Source: Haliclystus octoradiatus (Eukaryota > Cnidaria > Staurozoa > Stauromedusae > Haliclystidae). Taken from it: 64,000 bases of DNA. The stretch lies in NCBI GenBank assembly GCA_916610825.1, contig OU744449.1, positions 3,732,001-3,796,000 on the forward strand. The letters run 5' to 3'. This document shows, piece by piece, positions 1 through 17,600 of this stretch. The position numbers were made by a program, and so were the translations under genes. How positions within the stretch are numbered: the first letter of the stretch is position 1; every line of letters starts with the position of its first letter. The notes below the pieces were generated by a model. The model was given only the letters and a program-made list of their open reading frames with translations. It did not search any database and was not told the origin of the DNA.

Positions 1-2287
1 CCAGGAATCTGGCAAATACTACAGTGACCAAGATTAGGTAATACATCTACATTCTATAGTAAACAAATTTTCATTTTACGGCAGATATGTCTATAGTGAC
101 GATTATAGTCACCTAACCTATGAATTCCTACCCTTGAAATCCAGTATTTGATTCTATTCAGAACATAGAAAAGGGAATCATACAATGAGTGGACCCCCGT
201 TGATGGAGGATCACGAATGGAGATATAATGAACCGCAAAAGATCTGCAAAGAGATATTTTTGATCGCGAGATACAGTTGTACTTACTCATCAGAGTCATT
301 TAAAGCCTTGCAAAACTGCATACATGTATTTCTGTTTAGCTCTCATGTGGCTTAGCAGAATTCATATAATATAGTACCACAGACAGCGGAAATTCTTCTT
401 TACTGTGATAGGTAAAGAATATGATACGAGGCATATCTTTTATCTCAACTGGTTAAGTCCCGTAACCAGGAAATTGTTCATATAATCGCATTTAAGTTTA
501 CTAATAAGAGACAAAAAGAAACAACCATGGCAACGGAGAATCACAAAGTTGATATGAATATCGTTTTAGGAATAATCTTAACATGCACTTGCATCAATTC
601 AAAGGTTGATATGAAAATTCTTTGATACAATCAACACTATCAAACATTAATTCTAATAATGTTGTTATTGTTGCTGTTGTTAATTTATGTATAGTCAATT
701 ATTATATCCAAAATAAATCAGAATGTGTGTATGATTGGATGATACAGCGTTTAATAATTTGATTTATATGCTATTTTTATAGTGTAGTATTTATACATTC
801 TTTTTTTCTAAAATACATTTAATTTAAAATACTTTAATTTAAAAAAGCTGGTACAAGATGTTCAACGAACATTGTCCACAATTTGATGTGGGTTGGAAAA
901 ATAGGATTTGTTAATCAATTGTCAGTTGTTGCTATAAAGTAATTCAGATTAAATCTATAAAATATAATGGTTAACATTATACACCCTGTGTTTACCATGG
1001 TAGCGGAAAAACAAGAAACTAGGATATGTGTATTTCATCATCAATGGGACAAAGCTATAAGCATTAAAAACATTTTAAAACGGCTATTAGTTTGCAAGAG
1101 TGCATAACTTAGTCTTAGATTAGTTGAATTTCATCATTAATGGGACAAAGCTATAAGCATTCAAAACATTTTAAAACAGCTAGTTTGCAAGAGTGCATGA
1201 CTTGGTCTTAGATTAGTTAAATTTCATCATCAATAGGACAAAGCTATAAGCAATCAAAACATTTTAAAACGGCTAGTTTGCAAGAGTGCATGACTTAGTC
1301 TTAGATTGGTTAAATTGTTGCACTTTTTATCAGAGCTATACAACTGTACAGTTTTCAATTACAATTTTCAATTCGAACATTTTTGCAATGGCTTACCGAA
1401 GGATAAATTGTCGCCACACATATTATTCCAAAATCTCTAATCTCTAAGAATAGTCTGGCATGGGCAAACCTTGAAAAAAGAGGAGAATTGACAACGACTT
1501 GCAATTCATAGAAATGTCGTACGGAATTTAAGAAGTGAATTATCAGGGGTTACAAAACTGGCAAGGGTGTGATATTTCATTGTTTATACGTCATTTAAAT
1601 TTCGTGGTAGAAAATACATATTAATAAGAATAATCTTGAATAGAAAACATCATATGATTAAAACTAGATAATAAATTCATCAGGTATCTATAATATATAA
1701 TTAGTATATAGTAAAACCTATTGTAATGACCACCTCTATATAGAAGCCACCTGTCCATAGTGGATAATAGATTTTATAGTTAAACCTGTTATAATGGTCA
1801 CCTCTTTAAAGATGTCATCTGTTTATGATGTGTTAGGATATATTTCGTCATTTTGCCAAGCAAATAAGGGACGCTTTACATTATGTAAAGTGTCACTTAC
1901 ATACAGCTTTAAGATAAAAACTAATTTAAAAGGTTACTAATTAAGACATGATTGACATGTTGATAATGCTGATTATAATGCTATGATAATGCTGATTATT
2001 TTTCTATAACTGATAAATACTTTACAGGATGTTGAGAAATCAAATGACCGTAGTCTCATTTTAAATTGAACAATAGTTTTTGATGTAAAAATTAAGATCA
2101 CCTGTTAGATTGCTGCACCAGGGAGTTATAAGGTTGCAAAGTTGATGTTTGACTGATTGTTCGTAGCAGAGCATCTGTTCTATAGCGGTCACCCCTGCAA
2201 TTATAAAGACTACCTGCAAATAGTACCTAATTTCTCTACGTCTTGTACCTGGCTATTATATATATGCTTTATTGTATCTTTTTATAG
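1..2287. other. Non-coding stretch upstream of the first visible POFUT2-like exon
   Basis: No coding exon is recognised here. If the left POFUT2 copy is a full gene, this is its first intron or upstream DNA; I looked for a first exon with the N-P-x-E-G-F-N motif and saw none. The stretch holds a three-copy tandem repeat (1032-1314), a decayed copy of the CAGTCAAACCTG-type repeat (about 1709-1830), and at about 1847-1910 a short repeat with its own AAAGTGT hairpin that recurs at about 56690-56765. Confidence 0.6.
1032..1314. repeat. Tandem repeat, three copies of a 93-96 bp unit
   Basis: Three units begin at 1032, 1128 and 1221 with ATTTCATCATYAATRGGAC and share an AAAGCTATAAGCA stretch, an AACATTTTAAAAC stretch and a TTTGCAAGAGTGCAT stretch. 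The copies differ by a few substitutions and one 3-base indel. No spacer/repeat alternation is seen, so this is a minisatellite-like array and not a CRISPR. Confidence 0.9.
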
Positions 2288-4468
2288 GGTGATCTTTCTT
2301 TATCGTATCGAAGTACTTTCAACAGCATATCATTGTGGAATTGAATATTGGAAGGTATAGCTGAGCTACAAATAATCTGATGGAAATATATAATTACTTA
2401 ATACAGCATAAGTAAATATGATTAGATATATTATTATAATAAGCAGCAGATGCCCATAACACGCGCATGAAATACTACTAATCGATTCATCATGTCAGAT
2501 TATTATTTAGGCCTAAAAAGCAAATTTAAATAATAACTAAGAATCAACAGAAGCTCCATTTCTACGAATATAAATGCCTACAATCGATACCATTATACCT
2601 AATAAGTACAAACAACGATCACTGTTAATACATGCTACATGCAACCATGACAAGTGATCGTTCAATAAAGGGTTGTCGCTCGTTTTTCAACAGGCAAGAA
2701 GCAGTCTAATGTTCGCAAAGAAATTAAGAAAAATAGGAAATGATTTTCGAAGAAAATATTTGAATTCAAATAACGAGAAAGACAACATTAGCTATGATGA
2801 TTCTCGTTGGCCAATATTAGAAGCAAGCAATCAATCAAATATAGGAGGATCTTATATGGCAGTACACTGGAGAAGAGGGGATTATATTAATTACAGAGCG
2901 AATCGTATCCCAACGATTGAGTTTGCTGCAAAACAAATCAACGAAATGATCAAGAAAAAAGTGTTGAAAAATGTTTACATTTCAACTGATGCTACAGATG
3001 AAGGTAGATGATAATTGTAAATAAGAGATATGTTCCATTTTATAAGATTGAAAAGTGTCACAGATATATCTTAGTCTGGGCATTGTTTTGCATTATAATA
3101 TTACATAAGGCCCATAGGCATTATGCAAATATCATTTACTTTGAAAATTTCATAGCAGGCGAGGAAAAAGGTTACCATATTTCAATACTGCGGTAACTCA
3201 GAGTTTGTTATCTGGAACATCTACAAAATAATAAGACTATCAACATTATGGTCGTACAATAAAAAAAATCTCTTTCATGTTTCATGTTGGGAGTGCGGCT
3301 TCAAAGCATTAGGGAGATGTTTAGATTTATAGTACTGGTACCAGGGTCAAGTTTATGATTAATCGGTAGGATGATTGGGTTCTACCTGTACCTGTCGTGT
3401 CAAAACAAGACGTTTAGAGGTAATAAAATAGGTTTCCGGGTACACAGAAAATTCTGTCATTTTTCCAAGATTAATTGTGATTTTATGTAGAGATTTTAAG
3501 GGACAATATAGTTTTATTAAAAACAAGTGAAAGTAAAACCAAAACAAACCAAAATAATGAAATCAAAGCATACATACTCTGTGGTTCATGTTTCGCGCAG
3601 AAAGTTGGTCTCAAACGAGGATTTAAATACTGGTTTCAGAGTAAAGGAGTTTCCCTAGTGGGCAGAAGTGATGCGCTCTAGCAGCCAGTGATCTTCATTT
3701 ATTTGAGGATATCATGCTGTCCCAACCGAGGCTAATTCATCATCTTCATTTATTCAGAAAGCTGATGAGCTACAATCCTTTTCACAAGACCGATTAATTA
3801 CTGATTGCTTACTCACGGAGCTGAGATTAATTTTTAAATTGAAGTTTATTATCAACTAATTTAGAGCGTATACATTTTCTAGGCGTATACATTTTTGATT
3901 TTAATTTTTTTTGGGGTAAAGCGTTGTGTTGTATATCAATACTTTTTGAAATAGGACGCTTGAAAAATTGAAATTTTGAGGATCATTTAGTTGTATAAAA
4001 AAAATCAAAACATAATTTTTTAGATGCTTAAAAGTTGTGGGGTAGCATATATATCCATATGCTCAATTGAGTCATTACAGTCTGTAGCGGAGGATTCTCT
4101 GCTCACTTGGACCTTCTCATACCTTGATCTTATTACAAGTATTCATTTCCCTTTCAGACTACAAGAAGCTAAAATCATTGATCGATGCAAACAGTTACCG
4201 TTATAAATCTTCATCTGAATATACAAATGATGTCAGCGCTGGTGAACTAGCCATTATTGATCAATGGATATCTGCGCATGCGCAGCATTTCATGGGCACG
4301 TGTGTGTCAACATTTACCAATCGCATTCAAGAAGAGAGGGCAATTCTTGGTTTTCATGATGAATCTACTTGTAGTTGTATTTGCCCTCTACCTGACAGTA
4401 ACGAGTTTTGTAATTATAATTGTTTGAAGGAGTTTAGATTAGATTTAAAATGGAATGATACTAACTAA
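2288..4468 (+). CDS. POFUT2: GDP-fucose protein O-fucosyltransferase 2-like, left tandem copy (5' exon not in view)
   Basis: POFUT2 transfers fucose to Ser/Thr of folded thrombospondin type 1 repeats in the ER. Three exons are placed: 2288-2354, 2694-3003 and 4158-4468 (67, 310, 311 nt). All have AG/GT borders and join in frame to a TAA stop, giving 229 residues. They match the C-terminal half of the family: an H-W-R-R-G-D motif where POFUT2 has the GDP-fucose-binding H-L-R, then I-I-D-Q-W-x-x-A-H-A and S-T-F-x-x-R-x-x-E-E-R-x-x-L-G. Exon sizes and phases are nearly the same as in the adjacent right copy, so this is a tandem duplicate. The first exon is missing; its catalytic Glu cannot be checked. 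The first visible exon has lost the D-R-A-E motif (reads Y-R-I-E), so the copy may be diverging or decaying. An AATAAA overlaps the stop region (from about 4467). Confidence 0.85.
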
Positions 4469-5092
4469 TAAAAAATATAATAATGTGGACAGTGTCGCCC
4501 TACCGAAGGCACCCGTACCACTCCTCTATTTCTAGATGAGTGGCTTTTTTCGCTAAGAGCAATGATTTTAATAACCGCTCTTTGTTGATCTCAACCGCGA
4601 CACTGCAGATCAATTTCAACAGATTTCATGGCAGATAGGTCTGATTGTCAATGCGCATCAACCCCACATTATTTTTAATTTAAGTTCAAAGAATGTCAAT
4701 TACCGTAATTTTAATATTCTTACTCCTGAAAATGGATACAAAGATATCCATGGAGCAGTTGACATATGACGCTGTATAATGTCAGCGCACGTTCTGTGTC
4801 GTTGAACCACTTCCAAATTCTATTTGAATTTATAATTGTTTCAAATAGAGACACAGAAATATGTACGATGTAAATCGTGCCACTCGTATTGACATTCACG
4901 AATTCTATACAATTTCAAATGCGAGGTTTCTTGCGGTTCGTATTTTCTTTACATTTGAAACAATAAATTTTAAGATATAAAACAAAAATAAGCATCGTTG
5001 CATTACATTTTAAAAATGGCGATTATTTTTCTTGTTACAAATATTTGACTTTTTAGCAGAACGAATTTGAAAAGTCTAATCAAAGCAGAAAG
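4469..5092. other. Spacer between the two POFUT2-like genes
   Basis: About 4485-4640 is a dispersed repeat (GTGTCGCCCTACCGAAGGCA at one end) found in inverse orientation at about 27085-27240 and as a fragment at about 54935-54985. The rest must contain the promoter of the right POFUT2 copy, but no TATA box or other motif stands out. Confidence 0.6.
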
Positions 5093-10448
<5,356 letters not shown>

Positions 10449-11011
10449 GTTGTTGATTCTAATTCATTCATTTTATATAAAGTGGGTCGCTAAGTTGTGT
10501 AAAGGGATCTCTGGATAAGGTACGGGGTTGTATTTATAATAATGTAACAGAGAATTCCCGAATTTGAGCTTTGAATATATTTACAAAGTAAAATGTATAA
10601 ATGCATTGTGATAATAGATTTTGATTTTATCCCAAATTCATTCATTGTAATTGAAGATTGTCATTTATCGCAGTTGAATGATTTTATGATGTTCAACACA
10701 AAATTAAATTTTACAAAGATTGCTATAAGTTTTCCAAAGTTATAATAATATGTCCAGCGAATTACTGGAATACTTCTTAGTGACCTGTGTTAAATGTGGT
10801 ACAGTATTGCATATGCTCCAAATATGGCGGGAAAATGAATGCGAGAATAATAATAATGAGATGCATTGAAGTAGTTATCACAGTGAGTATCATAGTTATA
10901 TCAAGAAATCAAGAAGTTAATAAATCACATTATTACGTTTGTCATTATTGATTCGTTATATTTATATCGTAACGAACACAAAATACACATCTACACTTCG
11001 TTACAGTTCCA

Positions 11012-11215
11012 GTGCGGCCTTGGTGTAGTGGCTAGGGTGTTGGACCACGGCCCGCAGGGTCTCAGGTTCAACCCCTGTCCGGAGCACTATAGGTTGGCGT
11101 CAGGAAGGGCATCCGGCTATTAAACGCACACAAGCTTCAAAATACTAACAAATTAACCAACCACCCCGGTGAAAAAAAGCTGTAAGCTTACCCGGTTCGT
11201 GGAAAAACGATAAAA
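11012..11215 (+). mobile_element. tRNA-derived SINE
   Basis: The head has an RNA polymerase III A box (TGGTGTAGTGGCTAGGG) and B box (GGTTCAACCCC) spaced as in a tRNA. The middle has the TCAGGAAGGGCATCCGGC segment shared by many animal SINEs and L2-like LINE tails, followed by a Pro-free A/C-rich body. A nearly identical copy lies at 38060-38275 and a diverged inverse copy at about 29706-29856. Confidence 0.9.
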
Positions 11216-11499
11216 AATTCCTTCTCGGAGAAATTCCCACATCCCAAAATGCAGTTCAGAAATTTAAGAACTGTTATACACTGATAACGACACGACATCA
11301 ATAACAAGTAGGATTATAGTATAGTGTTGTCGATTTATTGTTTGATTTTAAATCTTTGATTATAAAATCATTTTTCTTCAAATGTGATATAGATAGATAA
11401 TTAGATATCTTTTTGAAATTATTACTTTGATTATTATAACTATTATAAGATTAATAACTCATCTCAAAAATAGTTAACTTTTTCCTAAACATTTTTTCT

Positions 11500-11505
11500 T
11501 TTATT
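11500..11505 (-). promoter_or_regulatory. Probable poly(A) signal of the ankyrin gene
   Basis: AATAAA on the minus strand, about 180 bp past the TGA stop at 11685-11687. It is the first such hexamer after the stop that I noticed. Confidence 0.55.
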
Positions 11506-11684
11506 CATACATAAGAATATTATTGATTTTGAAAAAAAAAAACAAGCTCAAAAAAAGTATTACCCATGACAATGACGTCATTGATGATAATTGTTATAAA
11601 TTATGATATAATTATACTTCATAGCACTGACGTCATGATAATATTAATATAATATTTAGTTTGGTTAAAAAAATGCTAATGATG

Positions 11685-14600
11685 TCATGAGGTTAATTCA
11701 TTGTTTTTTATTGATCCGTTAATATTATCATTATTTTCTTTAGTTTCGTTCTTTTCTACATCATTATTAAGTGGCATCATTGCGTTTAATATAATTTTCA
11801 AACATTCAGCTACTTCAGGTGACGCAGCACATGACAGCGCAGGCCAATAACCTATAATGCGCATACAGAAACCATTAGCCAAAAACAGAGGAACAAAATA
11901 ATTAGTAAAAGGGGTTACTATAGGCATGTTTGTGAAACCCATGATTTAGCGGACATCAACAGACTTTTCGTTCGTTTAGTCTGTCTGCGTATTGGCGCCG
12001 AGTATCGCGTACTAAGTGTTTGTACTGACTTCATATAAAATAGATATTTACGTAGTGTGGTTTCAAGTCATTACTCAATTTTCATTATTTTTAAAATATT
12101 TGCCAATTGTTCACATACTTCATTAACCAATCACAACATGCTACCAAAATGTGGTAGTGGAAAGAACAGTCAATCAATGCGCTAAAATTGGCGCTTCTAC
12201 GCAGAACGGACTATACGAAGAAAAATTACGAGAAATTACGGTTTTACGGGAAAAATTGGAAAAAAACCGCCAGCGATGAATTGGAAAAGGAAGAAATAAA
12301 GAGTCAGAGGAGAAACGATTGTTGAAGACATTTTCAGCTAACAGAACATACCATTTTTGTCTTCTAAAGAGAGGTTGGCACTCTGTTGAACTAATCCATT
12401 TACAACAGAACTCATCCCGTTATGAGCTGCATAATGTAAAGGCCTAGAAATCAATAATAAAAACTCATATAACCGTAACACCATAAATGAGATTAATATA
12501 ATACATTGTTATCCGCTTATGTGCAATTCGGATAAGTGAAATTCCCGCGTATCTGCAACCTGGCTTTGAAACCCGTTAAACAATTTCCTGGTCAAGTCCT
12601 TGGTGAACAATTTCGGATAACTGCAAATTCGGATAAATGCAATGAAAACCGTTGGCAATATTGACTTGCACTTAAGCGGGTTACACTGTATAAACATATA
12701 ATACAAACATTGGGGAGACTTACATTGCATTGGCTTGAGTTTATTTATCCTTATAGAAAGGGGGTATCGACAAATCACGGTCACGTTGCGAAAGGCTCAG
12801 ATGCAAAATCAGAAAACTAGCAGCTCTTTCAAATTAAATCGCAATAGCTATGTTTGAAAGTACCTTTCTTTTTCTATCCAATTGCACAGAACTTCCAATT
12901 TAGTTTAATTACAGTGTCACCTTGACTAATAAACCATTACACAATGTTCCATGTAATGAAAAATGTAACCAACTTCTAGCAAGAGCCATATGCCTATCCT
13001 TGCCTTTTTCATGGATTTGGACCATGTAAAAATAATGAATAAAAGATGGTATTCTGAATCATAAATGCTTTGAAAACACTTTGAAAATTCGAAGGATCTG
13101 TAGGTAAAAACTTTTATCAGACCGTAATCGGGGTCGGGGATGATAGTCCCCGCGGCACCCCCACCAATTGCCAATATCTGCTTCAAGCGCAAGCCCTTGC
13201 AAATATGGTAGTGCCTCCCTATCTGTAACAAAACCTATTTGCATAATCTAATCATTGTAACAGAATAAGCCGGACCATTGCTTGAATCAGATAAAATTTC
13301 AGTTAGATCAGAATGATTAAATTCCAGAACGTACGTTGTTTTATCGTCGTTTTGATGGTTGATCATATTCTCATCCATTGCTTTAAGAATTAATGATGCG
13401 CATGACGTGTGGCCCTAAAAAAGTGAGTAAACATATAAGAATTTTTAGAAATTAAGATATTATGAAATAAATTAAGATATTTAAGAATATAAGCGATGGT
13501 CTATGAATTCGTACAACTTCCTTCATATCCCTCCTCTGGTACGGATGAACAATTAATATTAAGCGAGTTAGGAATATAAGAAATTGTATGGAGAATGTAA
13601 ATTTGAAATCATTGGGATCTTAGTTAAACAAGGTGGGTCATTAAAAGAGGGTATATTAACCGAATTCGAATGTGTTCTCGTTTTGATGTTGCAATCCTCG
13701 TTTCTATGTTTCGTAATAATCGATAGACTTAGTAGCTTAAACCAAAGTAAGCATAATTAAGATGCTTTCTCTTTGGATTTAAAACTATACGTCGTAATTT
13801 GGTTGTATGACAATATTAAGAATGCGCCATACTCGGGGGGTCATACTAAATACTAGACACGAATATCATATGTAGTACATGTAGCCTTGATGCTCGATAT
13901 CCCCTTTTTACTGTTCCACAACTCTATGTGTACCTACACAAAGCTGGTTGCCCTATTACATATAAACTCTGCTATTCAATCCCATTAATATCACATACAT
14001 GTATTAAGCATGTTGAACTCTAGTGAAAGTCAGCCTTTGGGCAAGCAACATTTGTAATGATATGCAAAGAATAATTCACAGAACAATCATTATAATTATT
14101 TAAAGGTCTTTTAATAATTTGTGTTAATAAACTTACATTTTTACAAGCTAAATGAAGAGCTGTATTACCAGTTTGGTCGATTAAATTTACATTTGCATCA
14201 GAGTCTATCAATGAGCCTAAAAAGAAAACACGACACAACAGTATTTTGACAATTGATATATTTCACAATATCATAAATATGTAGCAAAAGTTGAACATGA
14301 CGTATTATAGGTATACTTAGAACACAGAAGTGAAATTATTATAGGGCCTCGCCCACAAGGTTATACCTTCTATACATTTTGATTGTCAATGTGAGGCTAG
14401 CTGAAGATATATTTCAAAAGGAGACTGAATTTTCAAAAATCACCTAGGACTCGAAATTTTTCTCGTCGATGCTGGCGAAAAGGTTGTTAGAATCTGACCT
14501 TAGAGTGTAAAATATGAATCTGTCGGTTGAATTTTGTCATAAATTTTCCAATAAATATTCTTGATAAGAGAATCCAGTCAACATTAATGAAAGACAGTTG

Positions 14601-17600
14601 AATTGAATTTCAAAATTGATTAATATGAAATCTGCCTATATAGTAAATAGAAGATTTAAAAACATTCTCAGACTATTAAGCATATTTGAGCAGGCCATGA
14701 GCAGGCCTGCTGTTGCAAGATTTCGGACACTAGAAATTTTCTCTTGAGTTCGAGCATGAAATCTGCAGTTCGAGTATGAAATCTGAAAGACTGGCCACTA
14801 AACAGCAAACACATGATATCAATGATTTTACTCTTCGTAAGACCTACCGAGTGTCGCTATATGACCCCTTTCACTTGCAATCATCGTTGCTGATCGCCCA
14901 TTTTCATCAATAGCATCAATTGATGCACCGTGTTGTAAAAGTAACGATACACAATCTATTTGGTCATTATAAACAGCAGCATGTAATGGCGTTCTATGAA
15001 AAAAATAAAACCAAATATCCGGATTATTCAAATAAATCCGATTGAAATTACACATACGCAGCAGTATGAGTACTTCAGTGGTGTTTCACATGCGAACATA
15101 AAAACCCCAATAATCGGATTGTATTGGGAAGTTCCTGTATTTATCGTCTAATCTTTGCTGGTATAAATTCCAAGAGAATGAAGATAAAAAGATTACGACA
15201 CATTTGCCGTTCTCAAATACTAGTCTTTCTTAAACAGAAACAGATTTTGTTGTAAATATTTCTTTGATAATATTAAATTAAGTTTAATTGCGATCTTCAG
15301 ACGGTAATACAGTAGACAGGCACAGTATTGAAGATAGCAATTAAACGCGTGAAACTTTGAGTAACAGAAAAAGGCTTTTGCATCATTTTTATCTCTTATT
15401 CTAATATTTCTTAAATAATACGCTGTAGTTTCTTATCCTCCGACAAAATTGTACAGTCAAATTTCAACGGGAATTAAAAAAAATTTCCAAACACATGGAC
15501 CAACCAATTACATTGCAGGATTACGTTCGAATACGACGTCATATTTTGACGGTTTTTTGAAAAATGTTTATCCTAAACTTTCCAAACACATGAACCAACC
15601 ACCAATCATATTGCAGGATTACGTTCTATTACGATGTCATATTTTAGAATCATATTACCAAAACCTTCAATGTAAAGTTACTTTGAGTCCAACTAAATCC
15701 GATTAAAATTACAGTAATAGTATTAGCGATTTGGTTCAACAAGATAATAAGTTAATACTATATAAGTATCATCATCATCATCATCATTTATTGAGTATAC
15801 CTTATAAGCCATTCCCGGCTTTTTTACAAAGGGCTCGTACAGAATAATACATTTAATATAAAAAAACATTAATATAAAGATTAAAAGCTAATTAATTAGA
15901 ATACATGGAAATAATTATTATTTCGATAGATATAGATATGATTTACAATTTTCTTTATAAATGGCACTGTCAGAAATCGCTTTCATCGAGGATGGCAGAC
16001 CATTCCACAAACAAGTACCTGCTGATTGGAAAGAGTGACGATGGCTTTGTTTGATATAGATGTCATTATTGGTTGAGTATGGAACAGAGATAACAGAATA
16101 GACTATACAGTATGAAGTCTCGATGTATCAAACTAGTATAAAGTATATGTAATAAGTATAAGTTTATATTATGTGTTATTTATTTATTACATAATAGAAG
16201 ATTGAGACACAATCAATAATAAACTTTTTTACATTGCCATTCATTTATCGTACAGTAATATAATATGTAAACGTAAGTTGTAACTCAAGTATTATGGAAG
16301 GAAGAATCGAGGTCTTTAATTTTTGTATTCGTCTCAAGTTTTCGCTCACCATAATGGTAGTATACAAATACAGGTCTCTAAGTCCAGAATCGTCTATTGA
16401 CAAAAGTTAGGACACTCTCCCATGTGCCGCTATCGGCCTTTGGGCAGATGCCAGTCATGTGTTTTTATGACGCCATTTTCGTCCCGTCAAACCCAGGCTC
16501 GCGAAATTTGAACAAAGCAAGCGAAAATAATATCATTTGCGAAAAACTTTTTGTTCAAAAGCAAAACCTCGTTTTCAATGGAATGAAAATGGCGATTATC
16601 GAGCCTCAAAACTTGCATGTCCCAACATTAAATACATTAAATAATAATCCAACATTTTAATTTCAAAGCATTGTCCCGAGAATAAAGCCTCAAAATTGAT
16701 CATATTCAACTAAGAATAACAAAAAAACTCTGTAACCCAAATATATTTTCAAAACCAAAACTGTGTACCCCCAATAAAAAATTGATATCATGCAATGAGT
16801 GTGGCATGCCCTATTTGATTGACTGACTTTTAATGACTTGTTTCTATTAAAGACACATTTAAATATTGTGTTCGGTGACTATATAGCTACGTAAATTAAT
16901 CTAAACTTTCGATGTATCAACATCACTGGAGTAAAACCAAATGACAAATCAGTTTGATCCGATCCGATTGCCTTATTTTATCAAGCGGATATCTCCTTTG
17001 AATTATCTAGATAATTGTTTCATAATTTTTACTTACTGTTCACTTGATGATTTCATATCTATAATGTCGTCACCAATTACATCGAGTAATAGTTCTATAC
17101 ACGATTCGTTACCATTTATACTGCAAACAAAAAAATATCAACAGAGTTCTAATCGAAATGAAGAAAAGAGGAGAATTAGCAAGAAAGATTGAGAAAATCT
17201 TTGCAGCTAACCTTCCACAACAGATCACTTTGTCGTGTATCAAATGACATCCTTAAAATGTTTTTTCTTCTCACAGCTCTTTTCGTGTTTATGTAAAATC
17301 GTATGACGTATGTTAAGGTTTGGTATTACATAATTGCAGTTATTGCATCACGCGTAAACCGGTGAATTTATCGAACGATGTTCTTCGAGATGATAAATCG
17401 TAAGATTATACATCACATCGAAGTCAAATTGTCACTTCTGGATCTGAACAGCTTTCAAATTTAACTTTCGAAACTTCAAATTCGACAAGCACTCAAACAC
17501 GTTACAATTTTACTGAGTAATGTCTGTATGTCATTTCGTAGTAAGAAAAAGGTCATAAAAACGACCTGAGATAATGCGAAGATGCATCATCGTTCAGGCG

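Larger units (their letters stand above)
10449..11684. other. Region between the convergent POFUT2 and ankyrin-gene 3' ends
   Basis: Contains the 3' ends of both genes, a tRNA-derived SINE (11012-11215), the likely poly(A) signal of the ankyrin gene, and two TGACGTCA palindromes at 11573-11580 and 11628-11635. No further gene is seen. Confidence 0.7.

Noticed and set aside
1032-1314. CRISPR-like array
   Set aside because: Adjacent full-length units with no unique spacers, in a eukaryotic context.
3760-3800. CTGATGAGC as another hammerhead core
   Set aside because: No pairing stem II and no GAAA follow; the sequence matches the LINE 3' tail family.
11012-11085. Possible tRNA gene (A and B boxes)
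   Set aside because: It is the head of a SINE that continues with a non-tRNA body and occurs in several copies; the acceptor stem does not close as in a functional tRNA.
12926-13244. Minus-strand ORFs of 61-101 codons
   Set aside because: They lie in the intron between exons 13335-13414 and 12352-12443. The exon frame leaves at GTACGT (13334-13329), and these ORFs are in AT-rich sequence with no ankyrin motif.
13261-13334. Extension of the ankyrin exon past 13335
   Set aside because: Reading on leads to non-ankyrin residues and a stop; ending at GTACGT joins in phase to T-P-L-H-Y-A-A.
16397-16660. 87-codon ORF on the + strand
   Set aside because: Lies inside an ankyrin-gene intron on the other strand, with no recognisable domain and no splice support.
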